Shown here piece after piece: positions 42,988 through 52,148 of a stretch of DNA of 64,000 nucleotides. The notes beneath the pieces were generated by a model that was given only the letters and a program-made list of their open reading frames with translations, did not search any database and had not been told where the DNA came from. The position numbers and the translations under genes were made by a program. This stretch comes from CAVRCT01 sp963719645 (lineage in GTDB: Bacteria > Pseudomonadota > Gammaproteobacteria > DSM-16500): the NCBI GenBank assembly GCA_963719645.1, contig CAVRCT010000005.1, forward strand, positions 372,001-436,000. Reading direction: 5' to 3'. The stretch's first letter is position 1. Each line of letters starts with the position of its first letter.

Positions 42988-43372
42988 AATGATGTTGCCC
43001 ATTTGAGAAGTTGTTTGTGGTTGATCGGATAGGGATGAAATAAGGATATTCCTTTAGTTTTGGGTTTTGCTGCTGAATAACAATAGACTCTTGGTTGTAT
43101 ATGGTGCCATTTATTCAAACTACGAACTCAAGGTTTTTGTTTTCATACAGCGAGTTAAATCGATTGGTTCTAAAACGAGGTTATCTACGTCGACAAAAAT
43201 ACCATTATTTTTTTTAAAATGCTACTTTTTTTATAACCAGTATAAAAACGATCGATTTATGCCGATCTGAGCCGCGACCGTCAGGGAGTGTTGCGGTATA
43301 TGTCGATACAACATAGTCGGTTGAACACTCCCTGACGGTCGCGGCTCGGTTTAAAAATAGCGCGGGCAAGCA
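42988..43372. repeat. rho leader and R7 palindrome
   Basis: No gene here. An R7 inverted repeat at 43269-43347 has arms GAGCCGCGACCGTCAGGGAG and CTCCCTGACGGTCGCGGCTC with a 33-nt loop. The same element occurs at 51164-51253 upstream of pgk. It lies 25 bp after the trxA stop and could end or stabilise that transcript, although no T-run follows. The remaining 270 bp form the rho leader, which is often long because rho is autoregulated; no specific signal is seen. Confidence 0.75.
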
Positions 43373-43705
43373 TCACTGTGCAACGTGGTCGTCAATAAAG
43401 CTCATTAATTCATTTTTTGACATTAAACCCACTTGGGTTGCTTTGACTTGACCATCTTTGAATAAAATCAGAGTGGGGATGCCACGTACGCCGAATTTGG
43501 GTGGGGTGCCGGGATTGTGATCGACATCTAATTTGGCGATTTTGATTTTGCCAGCGTATTTTTGAGCGATGTCTTCTAAAATAGGTGCAATTGCTTTGCA
43601 AGGTCCACACCATTGTGCCCAAAAATCAACAAGAACCGGTGTATTTGAATCAATCACTTCGTTTTCGAATGAACCATCTGTAATATTTATAATGCCATTG
43701 CTCAT
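43373..43705 (-). CDS. trxA: Thioredoxin
   Basis: A 110-aa thioredoxin that reduces cytoplasmic disulfides with electrons from thioredoxin reductase. The active site is WCGPC in VDFWAQWCGPCKAIAPIL. The buried Asp and cis-Pro are in KLDVDHNPGTPPKFGVRGIPTL. Length and residues are those of the main bacterial thioredoxin. It precedes rho on the same strand with a 385-bp gap that contains an R7 palindrome. Confidence 0.96.
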   Translation of the reverse strand: MSNGIINITDGSFENEVIDSNTPVLVDFWAQWCGPCKAIAPILEDIAQKYAGKIKIAKLDVDHNPGTPPKFGVRGIPTLILFKDGQVKATQVGLMSKNELMSFIDDHVAQ

Positions 43706-43744
43706 AATGTTTTGCCTTTCTTAAAATTAATCCGAGGGGTTATT

Positions 43745-45007
43745 TTACTCTATTTTTTTCGGTTCGCGAACAAAATGAATGAGAAGAGCGCCAACTGCAA
43801 AAAATAATAGGATGGTTCCCATGCCAGCCCGTTGGCTATGAAAGGTTAATGTGGCCAATCCCAGCACCCACGGGCCAATGAAAGCGGTTACTTTGCCCGA
43901 AAAAGAATAGAGGCCAAACATTTCAGTGGATTTTTCTGGGGGTGTGAGACGGGCCATTAACGATCGACTGGCGGCTTGCACGGGGCCTAGGAAGAGACTT
44001 AAAAATAACGCAATGCCCCAAAACCAAGAGACGTCCCGCACCGTGAGTAGTGGAATACCAAATAACACTAGGCAAATCAGCGATAAGAATATTGTCGGTT
44101 TAGACCCAAAAAAATCATCTACCCAGGCGAGGGCAATGGCACCCAAGCCCGCAGCGATATCTAAAGTAATTCCAAATAATAAAACATGGGTTAACGTCAT
44201 GTGAAAAGTGCCTGCGGCATAAATTCCGCCAAAAGCAAATAAGGTATTCAACCCATCGGCATAAATTAAATGCGCAATCAGATAGAGAAAAAGATTTTTT
44301 TGTTGTGGCAATGTTTTTAAGGTCGTCAACAAATCCCGCAAGCCATGTCGAATAGATTGCTTCATCGTTAAACCTGACGCAGTTGTTTCGGGCAGAATCA
44401 AAAATAATGGCAGGGAAAAAATAAGATACCAAACGGCGACTAAAGGCCCACAAATACGAACTTGTTCGGCGGTTGTGGTGTTTAACCAAGCGGGAGGCGT
44501 TTGAATAAAAACCCATAATGCAATGCTTAAACTCATAATCCCGCCAAAATAGCCGAGTCCCCAAGCCCATCCGGATATCCGTCCCAGATAATCTGTCGGC
44601 GCAATACGGAGTAAAAAAGAATTATAAAAAACGACTGCAATTTCTAAGCCGATGGTGCCAATGACAACCCACGTTAAGGCAAAATACACATGACCTGTGT
44701 CGGGTGTCACAAACCAAAGCATTGCGCTGCTGACAATACAAATCGCGGTAAATAAAAATAACCAGTATTTGTGTCTGCCTTGATAATCTGCAATAGCGCC
44801 AAACATTGGCCCCAAAATCGCAATGAGAATGCCTGCGAATGCAGTTGCATTGGCCCATTGAAAAGTGCCGGTAATTTCATTGGCAGCAACATGCGAAGTG
44901 AAGTAGGTTGCAAAAACAAATGTTGTCACAATGATAGGAAATGCGGAGCTTGCCCAGTCGTAAAAACACCAGGCAATGATATTTTTTTTGTTCGTTAGAG
45001 AGCGCAC
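43745..45007 (-). CDS. MFS transporter, UMF1/Atg22-like
   Basis: A 420-aa protein with about twelve membrane helices. The opening NIIAWCFYDWASSAFPIIV with FYDWA is characteristic of the UMF1/Atg22-type MFS branch. GAIADYQGRHKYW is the loop 2-3 MFS motif. SGWAWGLGYFGGIM and SLMARLTPPEKSTEMFGLYS are also typical. Substrates of bacterial members are mostly unknown; the yeast relative exports amino acids from the vacuole. It ends 39 bp before trxA on the same strand. Confidence 0.83.
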   Translation of the reverse strand: MRSLTNKKNIIAWCFYDWASSAFPIIVTTFVFATYFTSHVAANEITGTFQWANATAFAGILIAILGPMFGAIADYQGRHKYWLFLFTAICIVSSAMLWFVTPDTGHVYFALTWVVIGTIGLEIAVVFYNSFLLRIAPTDYLGRISGWAWGLGYFGGIMSLSIALWVFIQTPPAWLNTTTAEQVRICGPLVAVWYLIFSLPLFLILPETTASGLTMKQSIRHGLRDLLTTLKTLPQQKNLFLYLIAHLIYADGLNTLFAFGGIYAAGTFHMTLTHVLLFGITLDIAAGLGAIALAWVDDFFGSKPTIFLSLICLVLFGIPLLTVRDVSWFWGIALFLSLFLGPVQAASRSLMARLTPPEKSTEMFGLYSFSGKVTAFIGPWVLGLATLTFHSQRAGMGTILLFFAVGALLIHFVREPKKIE

Positions 45008-45336
45008 TTTTTTCTATCCTTATTTGAAAACTTACACGAAGCGTTCTATGTCGTCATCATACCTCAAAATGCGAAATTCTCGCACCGTCATTGCGAGGAG
45101 CGTTTTTTGCGACGAAGCAATCCAGTTTTTGATTCTTAAGTCTAAAACTGGATTGCTTCGTCGCAAAAAACGCTCCTCGCAATGACGGAAGTGGGAATTA
45201 CGCAACAACGTCTTTTCAAAGTGGGAGACCTTCTAAGCAGCTTTCACTGTTAAAACACAGAGCTGTTTAGAAGGTCTCCCACTTTGAAAAAGGGGGATTT
45301 GTATAAAAACAAAAGAAAGCATGGTTATGCTAAAAC
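45008..45336. repeat. R4 palindrome nested in R2
   Basis: No gene here. R4 at about 45074-45210 has arms CACCGTCATTGCGAGGAGCG and its complement, inverted relative to 30714. An R2 hairpin follows to about 45297, with arms GTGGGAGACCTTCTAAGCAG and CTGTTTAGAAGGTCTCCCAC. The region lies between the divergently spaced ends of ubiH and the MFS gene. Confidence 0.85.
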
Positions 45337-46512
45337 CTAATCATTCCTAAACAATTTCGGAATAAACCCCGCACTTCCCATCGCGCGTTTAATAAAAAAC
45401 GTTTTAGCCATCGCACAATTATCCAATCCAATTAAACCCAATTGCCGAGCCGCTTGAATCCCTAAAAAATTAGCCGAAAAAAGATGTGCCAAGCGGTGTG
45501 ATAAATCAATGCTAATTTGTTGCTGTTTAAAATAATCGGTTAAATCAGGCAACGAAAGAGAATGAGGCGTTTGTGCGCCGAGTTGTTCAGCGAGCACCGC
45601 AATTTCATACAATGCTAAATTCAATCCTTGAGAAGCAATGGGATGTAACGTATGCGCTGCATTACCCATTAATAATACGCGTCCTTGTGCTTGTTGTTTA
45701 GCTTGCACAAATTGCAAGGGATAAAAAGCCCGATGATGCACGTGAAGAAACTTACCCAAGCGAAAACCAAAATGTTGCTGCAATTCTTGTAAAAATTCAC
45801 GATCCGATAATTTCAATAACGCATCCACTCGCTCTGTTTGATCCGTCCAAATTAATGCGGCACGCGAGTCACCCAGCGGCAACATCGCAATCGCACCAGT
45901 CGGTAAAAAACGTTCATAAGCAATGTGCTGATGATGGCGTTGTAAATCAATTTGGCTGACCAAGGCTTTTTGGTGATAAGCGATTTTTTCTGTGCCAATT
46001 CCCAATAATTCGCGCACCGTTGAATGCGTGCCATCCGCAGCCATTACTAATTTAGCGGAACAACATTCCAATCTATCATTTTCAATCGTGAGAGTGACAT
46101 GGTCAGGTTGTTGCGTCAGCGCTGTTAATTTGGCAGGTCGCACGATCGTTAAGTTTTTTTGTTGAGCTAACTGATCTGTCAATGCAGCATTAATCGCTTT
46201 GGCTGGAATCAAGTAACCCAATTGCGGTAAATTCACTTCACTGGCTGCAATGCGTGTTGCACCAAAATGGCCACGGCTGGAGACATGAATTTTTTTTATT
46301 TCAGTGGCGTGTGGTTGCAGCGCAGGCCAGAGAGTTAAGTTTTTAAAAACCTGACAGCTGTTATAAGTCAGCGCAATTAATCGATGATCCATGCTTGCCT
46401 GCAAAGGCGATGCATCAATTAATAAAATTGAAAAAGCAGTGTTTTTTAGGGCATTTGCAAGCGCTGCCCCCACCATTCCACCGCCTACAATCGCAATGTC
46501 ATATTGTTTCAT
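45337..46512 (-). CDS. ubiH: 2-octaprenyl-6-methoxyphenol hydroxylase (ubiquinone synthesis)
   Basis: A 391-aa FAD monooxygenase of the UbiH/COQ6 family; UbiH hydroxylates the ubiquinone ring precursor. The FAD motif is IAIVGGGMVGAALANAL. The phrase KIHVSSRGHFGATRI is diagnostic of UbiH. The second FAD motif GRVLLMGNAAHTLHPIASQGLN is at the C-terminal end of the domain. It overlaps the pepP stop by four bases (ATGA), giving the conserved pepP-ubiH order. Needed for the ubiquinol that feeds the bc1 complex encoded at the left of the window. Confidence 0.92.
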   Translation of the reverse strand: MKQYDIAIVGGGMVGAALANALKNTAFSILLIDASPLQASMDHRLIALTYNSCQVFKNLTLWPALQPHATEIKKIHVSSRGHFGATRIAASEVNLPQLGYLIPAKAINAALTDQLAQQKNLTIVRPAKLTALTQQPDHVTLTIENDRLECCSAKLVMAADGTHSTVRELLGIGTEKIAYHQKALVSQIDLQRHHQHIAYERFLPTGAIAMLPLGDSRAALIWTDQTERVDALLKLSDREFLQELQQHFGFRLGKFLHVHHRAFYPLQFVQAKQQAQGRVLLMGNAAHTLHPIASQGLNLALYEIAVLAEQLGAQTPHSLSLPDLTDYFKQQQISIDLSHRLAHLFSANFLGIQAARQLGLIGLDNCAMAKTFFIKRAMGSAGFIPKLFRND

Positions 46513-47816
46513 GATGTCATTAAGGCTTCTATGTCGGCGATGGTTTTTGGCGCGCGCTGACTCAAGACTTCATTCCCGTTGGCGGTTACCAAAATATCAT
46601 CTTCAATGCGTACACCAATGTTGTGCCAACGTTTTGGTACGCCAGGAATATCGGCGGCAATATAAATACCGGGTTCAACGGTTCTCACCATGCCAGGCAG
46701 GAGGCGACGCCATTTATCATCGATTTTGTAACTGCCCGCATCATGCGTATCCAATCCTAGCCAATGACCTGAACGGTGCATGTAAAATTTAAAATAAGCT
46801 TTTTGTTCAATTAAGCCATCCACATTACCTTTTAAGAGGCCAATGTCTTTTAATCCTTGGGTGATGACTTTAACGGTAATCTCTTCAATTTTCGGCCAAG
46901 CTGTGCCGGGTCGTACGGCTTTAATACCAGCGAGTTGAGCGGCTAGCACAATCTCATAAATAGCGCGTTGTTCTGCGCTGAAACCACCGTTGGCCGGAAA
47001 CGTGCGAGTGACATCTGATGCATAACATTGATATTCTGCACCGGCATCAATCAATACCATATCGCCAGACTTAATTTTTTGTTGGTTAGTGACATAATGC
47101 AAAATACATGAGTTAGCGCCACTGCCGACAATCGGTGTGTAAGCATGTGCACGCGCACCTTCTTTTAGAAAAGCATAGGTTAATTCAGCTTCTAATTCAT
47201 ATTCATACATTCCTGGGCGACACGCTTGCATCGCGCGTATATGACCATCGGCTGCAATGTTAGCCGCTTTTCGCATGCATACAATTTCCTCGGCACTTTT
47301 TATCACGCGCATTTCATGCAGCGTTGGGCGGATATCGGCGATGGCGTGAGGAGCTTTCATCCCTTGGCGGACTTCACCACGCAGAGTATTAATGGCTTTC
47401 ATGATGAGCTCATCGGTTGCGGGATCTTGACCAAATGCGCAATGCACTGTTTCGCGTCCTGCCATGAGGTCAGGCAAGAGTTGATGAATGTTTTCAATGG
47501 CAAAGGCTTGGTTTGCACCATATGTTTTGACGGCGCCTTCTTGACCCGCGCGATGACCTTCCCAAATTTCTTTGTCACGATCGCGAATGCGATTAAATAA
47601 AATAAATTCACCTTCTTTGCGTTGAGGCGCAATGACTAACACGGCGTCCGGTTCTTCAAAACCGGTTAAATAATAAAAATCGCTATTTTGGCGATAAGAA
47701 AATTCATGGTAGTGATTGCGAAAAGCGATCGGTGCCGCTTTTAAAATGATAATGCCATGTGCACCAATTTTTTTGGCGAGCTCTTTGCGGCGTTTCGCAA
47801 AATCAGTCATTTTCAT
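46509..47816 (-). CDS. pepP: Xaa-Pro aminopeptidase P
   Basis: A 435-aa dimanganese peptidase that removes N-terminal residues before proline. The N-terminal domain starts with FAKRRKELAKKIG. The C-terminal pita-bread domain has metal ligands in LIDAGAEYQCYASDVTRTFP (two Asp), HRSGHWLGLDTHD (His), RTVEPGIYI (Glu) and GVRIEDDILVT (Glu). Length is normal. It lies between ygfB (5-bp gap) and ubiH (4-bp overlap) in a conserved gammaproteobacterial operon. Confidence 0.95.
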   Translation of the reverse strand: MKMTDFAKRRKELAKKIGAHGIIILKAAPIAFRNHYHEFSYRQNSDFYYLTGFEEPDAVLVIAPQRKEGEFILFNRIRDRDKEIWEGHRAGQEGAVKTYGANQAFAIENIHQLLPDLMAGRETVHCAFGQDPATDELIMKAINTLRGEVRQGMKAPHAIADIRPTLHEMRVIKSAEEIVCMRKAANIAADGHIRAMQACRPGMYEYELEAELTYAFLKEGARAHAYTPIVGSGANSCILHYVTNQQKIKSGDMVLIDAGAEYQCYASDVTRTFPANGGFSAEQRAIYEIVLAAQLAGIKAVRPGTAWPKIEEITVKVITQGLKDIGLLKGNVDGLIEQKAYFKFYMHRSGHWLGLDTHDAGSYKIDDKWRRLLPGMVRTVEPGIYIAADIPGVPKRWHNIGVRIEDDILVTANGNEVLSQRAPKTIADIEALMTS

Positions 47817-47821
47817 ATCCT

Positions 47822-48388
47822 TTAATGCAGTGGCTCAGTCGTGTTTTGGTCGGATGGGTTGTGCGGCTTTTGTAATTCTTGAAAAATGAGTAATGCAGAT
47901 AAACGGACATATTCTACTAATTCAAAATAAGATGTTTCATCTTCTTCGGTGAGTGTTATATCGCCATAGCTCACTTGAGAAATTTCGATGAGATCATTCA
48001 GCGCCTCACCGAGATCATTCTCTTCATGATGTTGAATGGAAATATTGCATTGCTCTAATCCCGTTAAAAAGCCTTGGCACCACAGCCCTAAATTTTCTGT
48101 GCGGATGTTGATGTCTGTTTCATCATCCGGAAGTAACAATGCAAATTCAAACGAGAAGTCCGTCATTTCATGATAGCTTGCTTCGATAACTTGTTTGAGG
48201 ATTTGGCTAACTTGTGGCGGGTGATTTTTGCCGAACAAGTTTTCTAAGCGTTCATTTAATTCACCGCCCGTCGCTGCGATAAAACCACAAATTAAGCCAT
48301 GAACTTGCGAAACATTTAAATCTGCTTTTTCAGCAAAAAAAACGGCGTTGATGGCAGCGTAATCAGGTAGAGAAGATGTTTGGCTCAT
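47822..48388 (-). CDS. ygfB: UPF0149/YgfB-family protein
   Basis: A 188-aa all-helical protein of the UPF0149 family, typically found directly upstream of pepP and ubiH, as here. Recognisable parts are VSQVHGLICGFIAATGGE near the N-terminus, LGLWCQGFLTGL in the centre and YFELVEYVRLSALLIFQEL near the end. The ATG at 48388 (MSQTSSLPDY) is preferred over an upstream TTG at 48400. In Pseudomonas the homologue affects regulation by sequestering a regulator, but no general function is established. Confidence 0.88.
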   Translation of the reverse strand: MSQTSSLPDYAAINAVFFAEKADLNVSQVHGLICGFIAATGGELNERLENLFGKNHPPQVSQILKQVIEASYHEMTDFSFEFALLLPDDETDINIRTENLGLWCQGFLTGLEQCNISIQHHEENDLGEALNDLIEISQVSYGDITLTEEDETSYFELVEYVRLSALLIFQELQKPHNPSDQNTTEPLH

Positions 48389-48403
48389 GAGAATATCCAA
48401 GAT

Positions 48404-49861
48404 TTATTTTTCTAAGTGGAGGTGTGGCAAGCTGCCTACCGTCACGATTTTCATCGAATTTGTCCGGCCATGTACGCCGATTAAATCACCTTTGGTAACG
48501 ATAACCAAATCACCTTCGGATAAAATGCCGCGTTTTTCTAATTCGCTGATGGCTGCTTGATTGATAATCCGGCGATCAATGTGTGTTGCATCAAAATGGA
48601 TGGGATAAACGCCTCGATAGAGCGCCATTCTGCGTTGTGTATTGGCTTGACGACTTAATCCATAAATGGGAATGCTTGATTTGATGCGCGACATCCAAAG
48701 AGGTGTTGAGCCTGATTCGGTTAATGCAATAATTGCTTTGATATCTAAATGATTCGCGGTGTACATGGTTGCCATGGCGATGGCTTCATCGACATGGTGA
48801 AAATGAACTTCGAGTCGATGACGCGATTTTTTTGCACTGGGATTTTTTTCCGCACTCAAACAAATTCGATCCATGGCAGCGACTGCTTTGTCAGGGTATT
48901 TGCCAACCGCTGTTTCTTGCGACAGCATCACTGCATCGGTGCCATCTAATACAGCATTCGCAACATCCGATACTTCAGCGCGCGTTGGAATGGTGTTATA
49001 AGTCATGGTTTCGAGCATTTGTGTGGCTGTGATGACGGGTTTATTCATGGCGCGTGCAAGACGAATAATTTGTTTTTGCACGCCGGGTAATTCCGCGTCA
49101 CCAATTTCAACACCCAAATCGCCGCGTGCAACCATTACGGCATCAGATACGAGGGTGATTTCTTTAATATTTTGTACGGCTTCGGCGCGTTCGATTTTTG
49201 CAATGATGCCTGCTGTACCACCCGCGGCTTTTAATAAGACGCGTGCTTCTTTAATGTCATCGGCATTACGAGGGAAAGAGACAGCAATAAAATCGGCTTC
49301 TAATCGCGATGCAGCAACAATATCAATTCGATCTTTATCGGTTAATGCTTCTGCAGACAAACCGCCGCCGAGTCGATTAATCCCTTTGTTATTTGATAAT
49401 TCACCTTCCACTAAGACTTTACAGAAAATGCGGCCGCTTTCGATTTTTTCGACCTGCATGACAATGCGACCATCATCTAAGAGCAACGTGTCATTGGGAT
49501 GCACGTCATTCGGTAAATTTTTATAGTCTAAACTGACGCGTTCTTCATCGCCTTCGTCATCTTGTAATGACGTGTCGAGAATAAATTTTTGTCCTTCTTT
49601 CAGTAAGATTTTTTTATTTTTAAAGCGACCAATACGAATTTTGGGGCCTTGCAAATCCACTAAAATAGCAACAGGTTTACCCATTTCTGCAGCTAACGTT
49701 CGCACCATTTGAATGCGTTGTTCATGGGTTTCATGCGTACCGTGGGAAAAATTGGCGCGAAAAACATCTGCACCGGCATGCAGTACGCGTCTTAACATGT
49801 CGATGTCATCTAAAGAGGGGCCGAGAGTAACGACAATTTTGGTGCGACGTAAAAGGTTCAT
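48404..49861 (-). CDS. pyk: Pyruvate kinase
   Basis: Last step of glycolysis, phosphoenolpyruvate plus ADP to pyruvate plus ATP. The 485-aa product has the start RRTKIVVTLGPS, the substrate region VFRANFSHG, a B domain, the active-site segment GIIAKIERAEAV, MVARGDLGVEIG and the nucleotide/monovalent-cation region ITATQMLETM. The C-terminal domain carries the LVIVTKGDLIGVHGRTNSMK end. It overlaps the pgk stop by four bases, so the two glycolytic enzymes are coupled. Class (PykA or PykF) is not decided here. Confidence 0.95.
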   Translation of the reverse strand: MNLLRRTKIVVTLGPSLDDIDMLRRVLHAGADVFRANFSHGTHETHEQRIQMVRTLAAEMGKPVAILVDLQGPKIRIGRFKNKKILLKEGQKFILDTSLQDDEGDEERVSLDYKNLPNDVHPNDTLLLDDGRIVMQVEKIESGRIFCKVLVEGELSNNKGINRLGGGLSAEALTDKDRIDIVAASRLEADFIAVSFPRNADDIKEARVLLKAAGGTAGIIAKIERAEAVQNIKEITLVSDAVMVARGDLGVEIGDAELPGVQKQIIRLARAMNKPVITATQMLETMTYNTIPTRAEVSDVANAVLDGTDAVMLSQETAVGKYPDKAVAAMDRICLSAEKNPSAKKSRHRLEVHFHHVDEAIAMATMYTANHLDIKAIIALTESGSTPLWMSRIKSSIPIYGLSRQANTQRRMALYRGVYPIHFDATHIDRRIINQAAISELEKRGILSEGDLVIVTKGDLIGVHGRTNSMKIVTVGSLPHLHLEK

Positions 49862-51036
49862 GTGACTTTCTCATGTTTGCTGGCAAATTCTTCTAGCGCA
49901 ATAATAGCGGGTAATTTTTTACCTTCTAAGAACGTTAAAAATGCACCGCCGCCGGTGGAAATATAATCGATTTTGTCAGCAATGTGATACTCCTCAATGG
50001 CTGCCAGTGTATCGCCACCGCCTGCCACTGAAAAACCCGCGCTCTCAGCGACAGCGTTTGCAATTGCGCGCGTACCATTTGAGTATTGTTCAATTTCAAA
50101 TGCGCCGACTGGACCATTCCATAAAATCGTTTTTGCTTTTTTGATAATGGCACTAAATGTTTTGATCGTGTCTGGGCCGATGTCATAAATTCTTTCACCG
50201 TCATCCACTTGTGACACTAAGCGTGCTGAGCTTTCTGAATCCTCAGATAATTTTTCGCCGACGATCACATCGGTGGGAACAGGGATTTCTGCACCACGAC
50301 TTTTGGCTTTATTGACGAGGCGTTCTGCTTCATCAATGAGGTCAGCTTCGTAAAGAGACCTGCCAACGGCATAACCTTCTGCAGCGATGAAGGTATTGGC
50401 AATGCCGCCGCCTACTATTAAATAATCCACTTTGTCTACCAGGGATTCGAGCAAGCCCAATTTTGTAGAGACTTTTGAGCCGCCCACAATGGCGACTACC
50501 GGATGTTTTGGGGCTGTCATGATGTTACCTAATGCTTCTAATTCGCTGACTAACAAGGGGCCCGCGGCAGAGATAGGCGCATATTTCGCAATGCCGCACG
50601 TGGAGGCTTCTGCGCGGTGAGCGGTTGCGAAGGCATCCATCACAAAGACATCACAGAGAGCTGCCATTTTTTTGGAGAGCTCTATACCGTTATCGGATTC
50701 ACCTTTGTTGAAGCGGACATTTTCGAGTAATACGATCGAATGGTCACCCATGGAAAATCCGTTGACCCAATTTCGAATCAGCGGTACTTCTTTTTTTAAT
50801 AATTTGGAGAGATGGGCGGCAATGGGTGCCAGTGAGAATTGTTCATCAACCGGGCCTTCTTCCGGTCGGCCTAAATGCGACATGATCATAACGGTTGCGC
50901 CAGCTTTCAGCGCCATTTTGATCGTTGGTAAGGCAGCTCGAATGCGAATATCGCTTGTGATGACACCATTTTTTAAGGGTACGTTGAGATCTTCGCGGAT
51001 TAAAACGCGCTTATCTTTTAAATTTAAATCAGACAT
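49858..51036 (-). CDS. pgk: Phosphoglycerate kinase
   Basis: Converts 1,3-bisphosphoglycerate plus ADP to 3-phosphoglycerate plus ATP. The 392-aa product carries the signature KRVLIREDLNVPLKNG, the substrate-binding SHLGRPEEG, GGSKVSTKLGLLESL, the hinge region NGPVGAFE and the nucleotide loop SVAGGGDTLAAIEE. ATG at 51036 (MSDLNLKDK) is the family start; an upstream GTG at 51051 lacks a spaced ribosome-binding site. It precedes pyk with a four-base overlap. Confidence 0.96.
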   Translation of the reverse strand: MSDLNLKDKRVLIREDLNVPLKNGVITSDIRIRAALPTIKMALKAGATVMIMSHLGRPEEGPVDEQFSLAPIAAHLSKLLKKEVPLIRNWVNGFSMGDHSIVLLENVRFNKGESDNGIELSKKMAALCDVFVMDAFATAHRAEASTCGIAKYAPISAAGPLLVSELEALGNIMTAPKHPVVAIVGGSKVSTKLGLLESLVDKVDYLIVGGGIANTFIAAEGYAVGRSLYEADLIDEAERLVNKAKSRGAEIPVPTDVIVGEKLSEDSESSARLVSQVDDGERIYDIGPDTIKTFSAIIKKAKTILWNGPVGAFEIEQYSNGTRAIANAVAESAGFSVAGGGDTLAAIEEYHIADKIDYISTGGGAFLTFLEGKKLPAIIALEEFASKHEKVT

Positions 51037-51336
51037 TTTTATGATGGACACTTCGTTGCTCCCGTATTTGCTTTACTGATGTGAATTTATTGCATAATGT
51101 GACTTGAAAGACAAGAGAAAAGCATAAAATGCTGCTCCCCGGTCCGCAGGAGGAGCGCTTTTACTGAGCCGCGACCGTTAGGGAGCGATCACGGAGTCAG
51201 CGATTAAAATTAATGCTGAGTCCGTGATCGCTCCCTGACGGTCGCGGCTCAGTGAGATCTGCTTATTTTGCAGAATGAAGTATTGTATGGTGCATTTATT
51301 TCTTGATACTCTTGCCACTCAATAAGGAGAGTTGGA
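51037..51336. repeat. Divergent pgk/pcs spacer with an R7 palindrome
   Basis: No gene here. R7 at 51164-51253 has outer arms GAGCCGCGACCGTTAGGGAG and CTCCCTGACGGTCGCGGCTC plus inner arms CGATCACGGAGTCAGC and GCTGAGTCCGTGATCG. Near 51131-51160 is a smaller G/C-rich hairpin (GCTCC...GGAGC). AAGGAGA at 51324-51330 is the ribosome-binding site of the next gene. Confidence 0.75.
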
Positions 51337-52092
51337 TTGAACAAGGAACAAAAAGCGTCATACGTGCCCTGGCAACAACGTTTTGCCGGTTGGCTTTTGC
51401 ATCTTTTTACAGCCAGCGGTGCTTATCTTGGGGTTTTAGCATTATTCTCTATCTATCAAGGCAAAAACACGACCGCATTTTGGTTGATGGGTGCGGCCAT
51501 CTTTATTGATGCGATCGATGGCATGCTGGCAAGACTCATCAAAGTGAAAATTGCGGTGCCGCAAATCGATGGTGCATTGTTAGATAATATTGTCGATTTT
51601 TTTACCTATACTATAGTCCCTTCTTTCTTTTTGTTAATTGTGCCGCTGGTCCCACCAGGATGGAGTTACCTGAGCGTCGCGGCGATTTTATTTTCATCGG
51701 CATATCAGTTTACCCAGGTCGATGCGAAGACCTTAGATCATTTCTTTAAAGGCTTTCCGAGCTATTGGAACATTGTCATTTTCTATTTATTTTTCTGGCA
51801 AATGGCACCTTGGGTGAACTTAATGATCATTTTTCTCCTGGCGTTCTTGAGCTTTGTACCCATTAAATATGTGTATCCTTCTCGGCTAGAGTATTTAACG
51901 AATAGTGTGTTGCTGCGTAAGGCTATGGTGTTGGCTTCTGTTATTTGGGGAGCTTCGACATTAGGATTATTATGGGTTTATCCCAAATCAAATTTATTAT
52001 TAGTCGTACTCTCAATGGGTTATCTCATTCTGTATGTCATGATCAGCCTCTACCGTACTTGCGTTCCGCTGAATTCACCGAATATGGATTGA
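51337..52092 (+). CDS. pcs: Phosphatidylcholine synthase-like CDP-alcohol phosphatidyltransferase
   Basis: A 251-aa integral membrane enzyme with about seven helices. The CDP-alcohol phosphotransferase motif is clear: D-G-(x2)-A-R in DAIDGMLARL, then D-G-(x3)-D-(x3)-D in IDGALLDNIVD. The family likeness (VPWQQRFAGWLLHLFTASGA, YQFTQVDAKTLDHFFKGFPS) is to bacterial Pcs, which condenses CDP-diacylglycerol with choline. That enzyme typifies host-associated bacteria that take choline from the host. The start is TTG, fixed by AAGGAGA seven bases upstream; no ATG fits. Confidence 0.87.
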   Translation: MNKEQKASYVPWQQRFAGWLLHLFTASGAYLGVLALFSIYQGKNTTAFWLMGAAIFIDAIDGMLARLIKVKIAVPQIDGALLDNIVDFFTYTIVPSFFLLIVPLVPPGWSYLSVAAILFSSAYQFTQVDAKTLDHFFKGFPSYWNIVIFYLFFWQMAPWVNLMIIFLLAFLSFVPIKYVYPSRLEYLTNSVLLRKAMVLASVIWGASTLGLLWVYPKSNLLLVVLSMGYLILYVMISLYRTCVPLNSPNMD

Positions 52093-52148
52093 CATAGCTA
52101 CCATTCCCGGCAAAAATAGACGCATTTTCCCAATCTAACAGATTTTTT

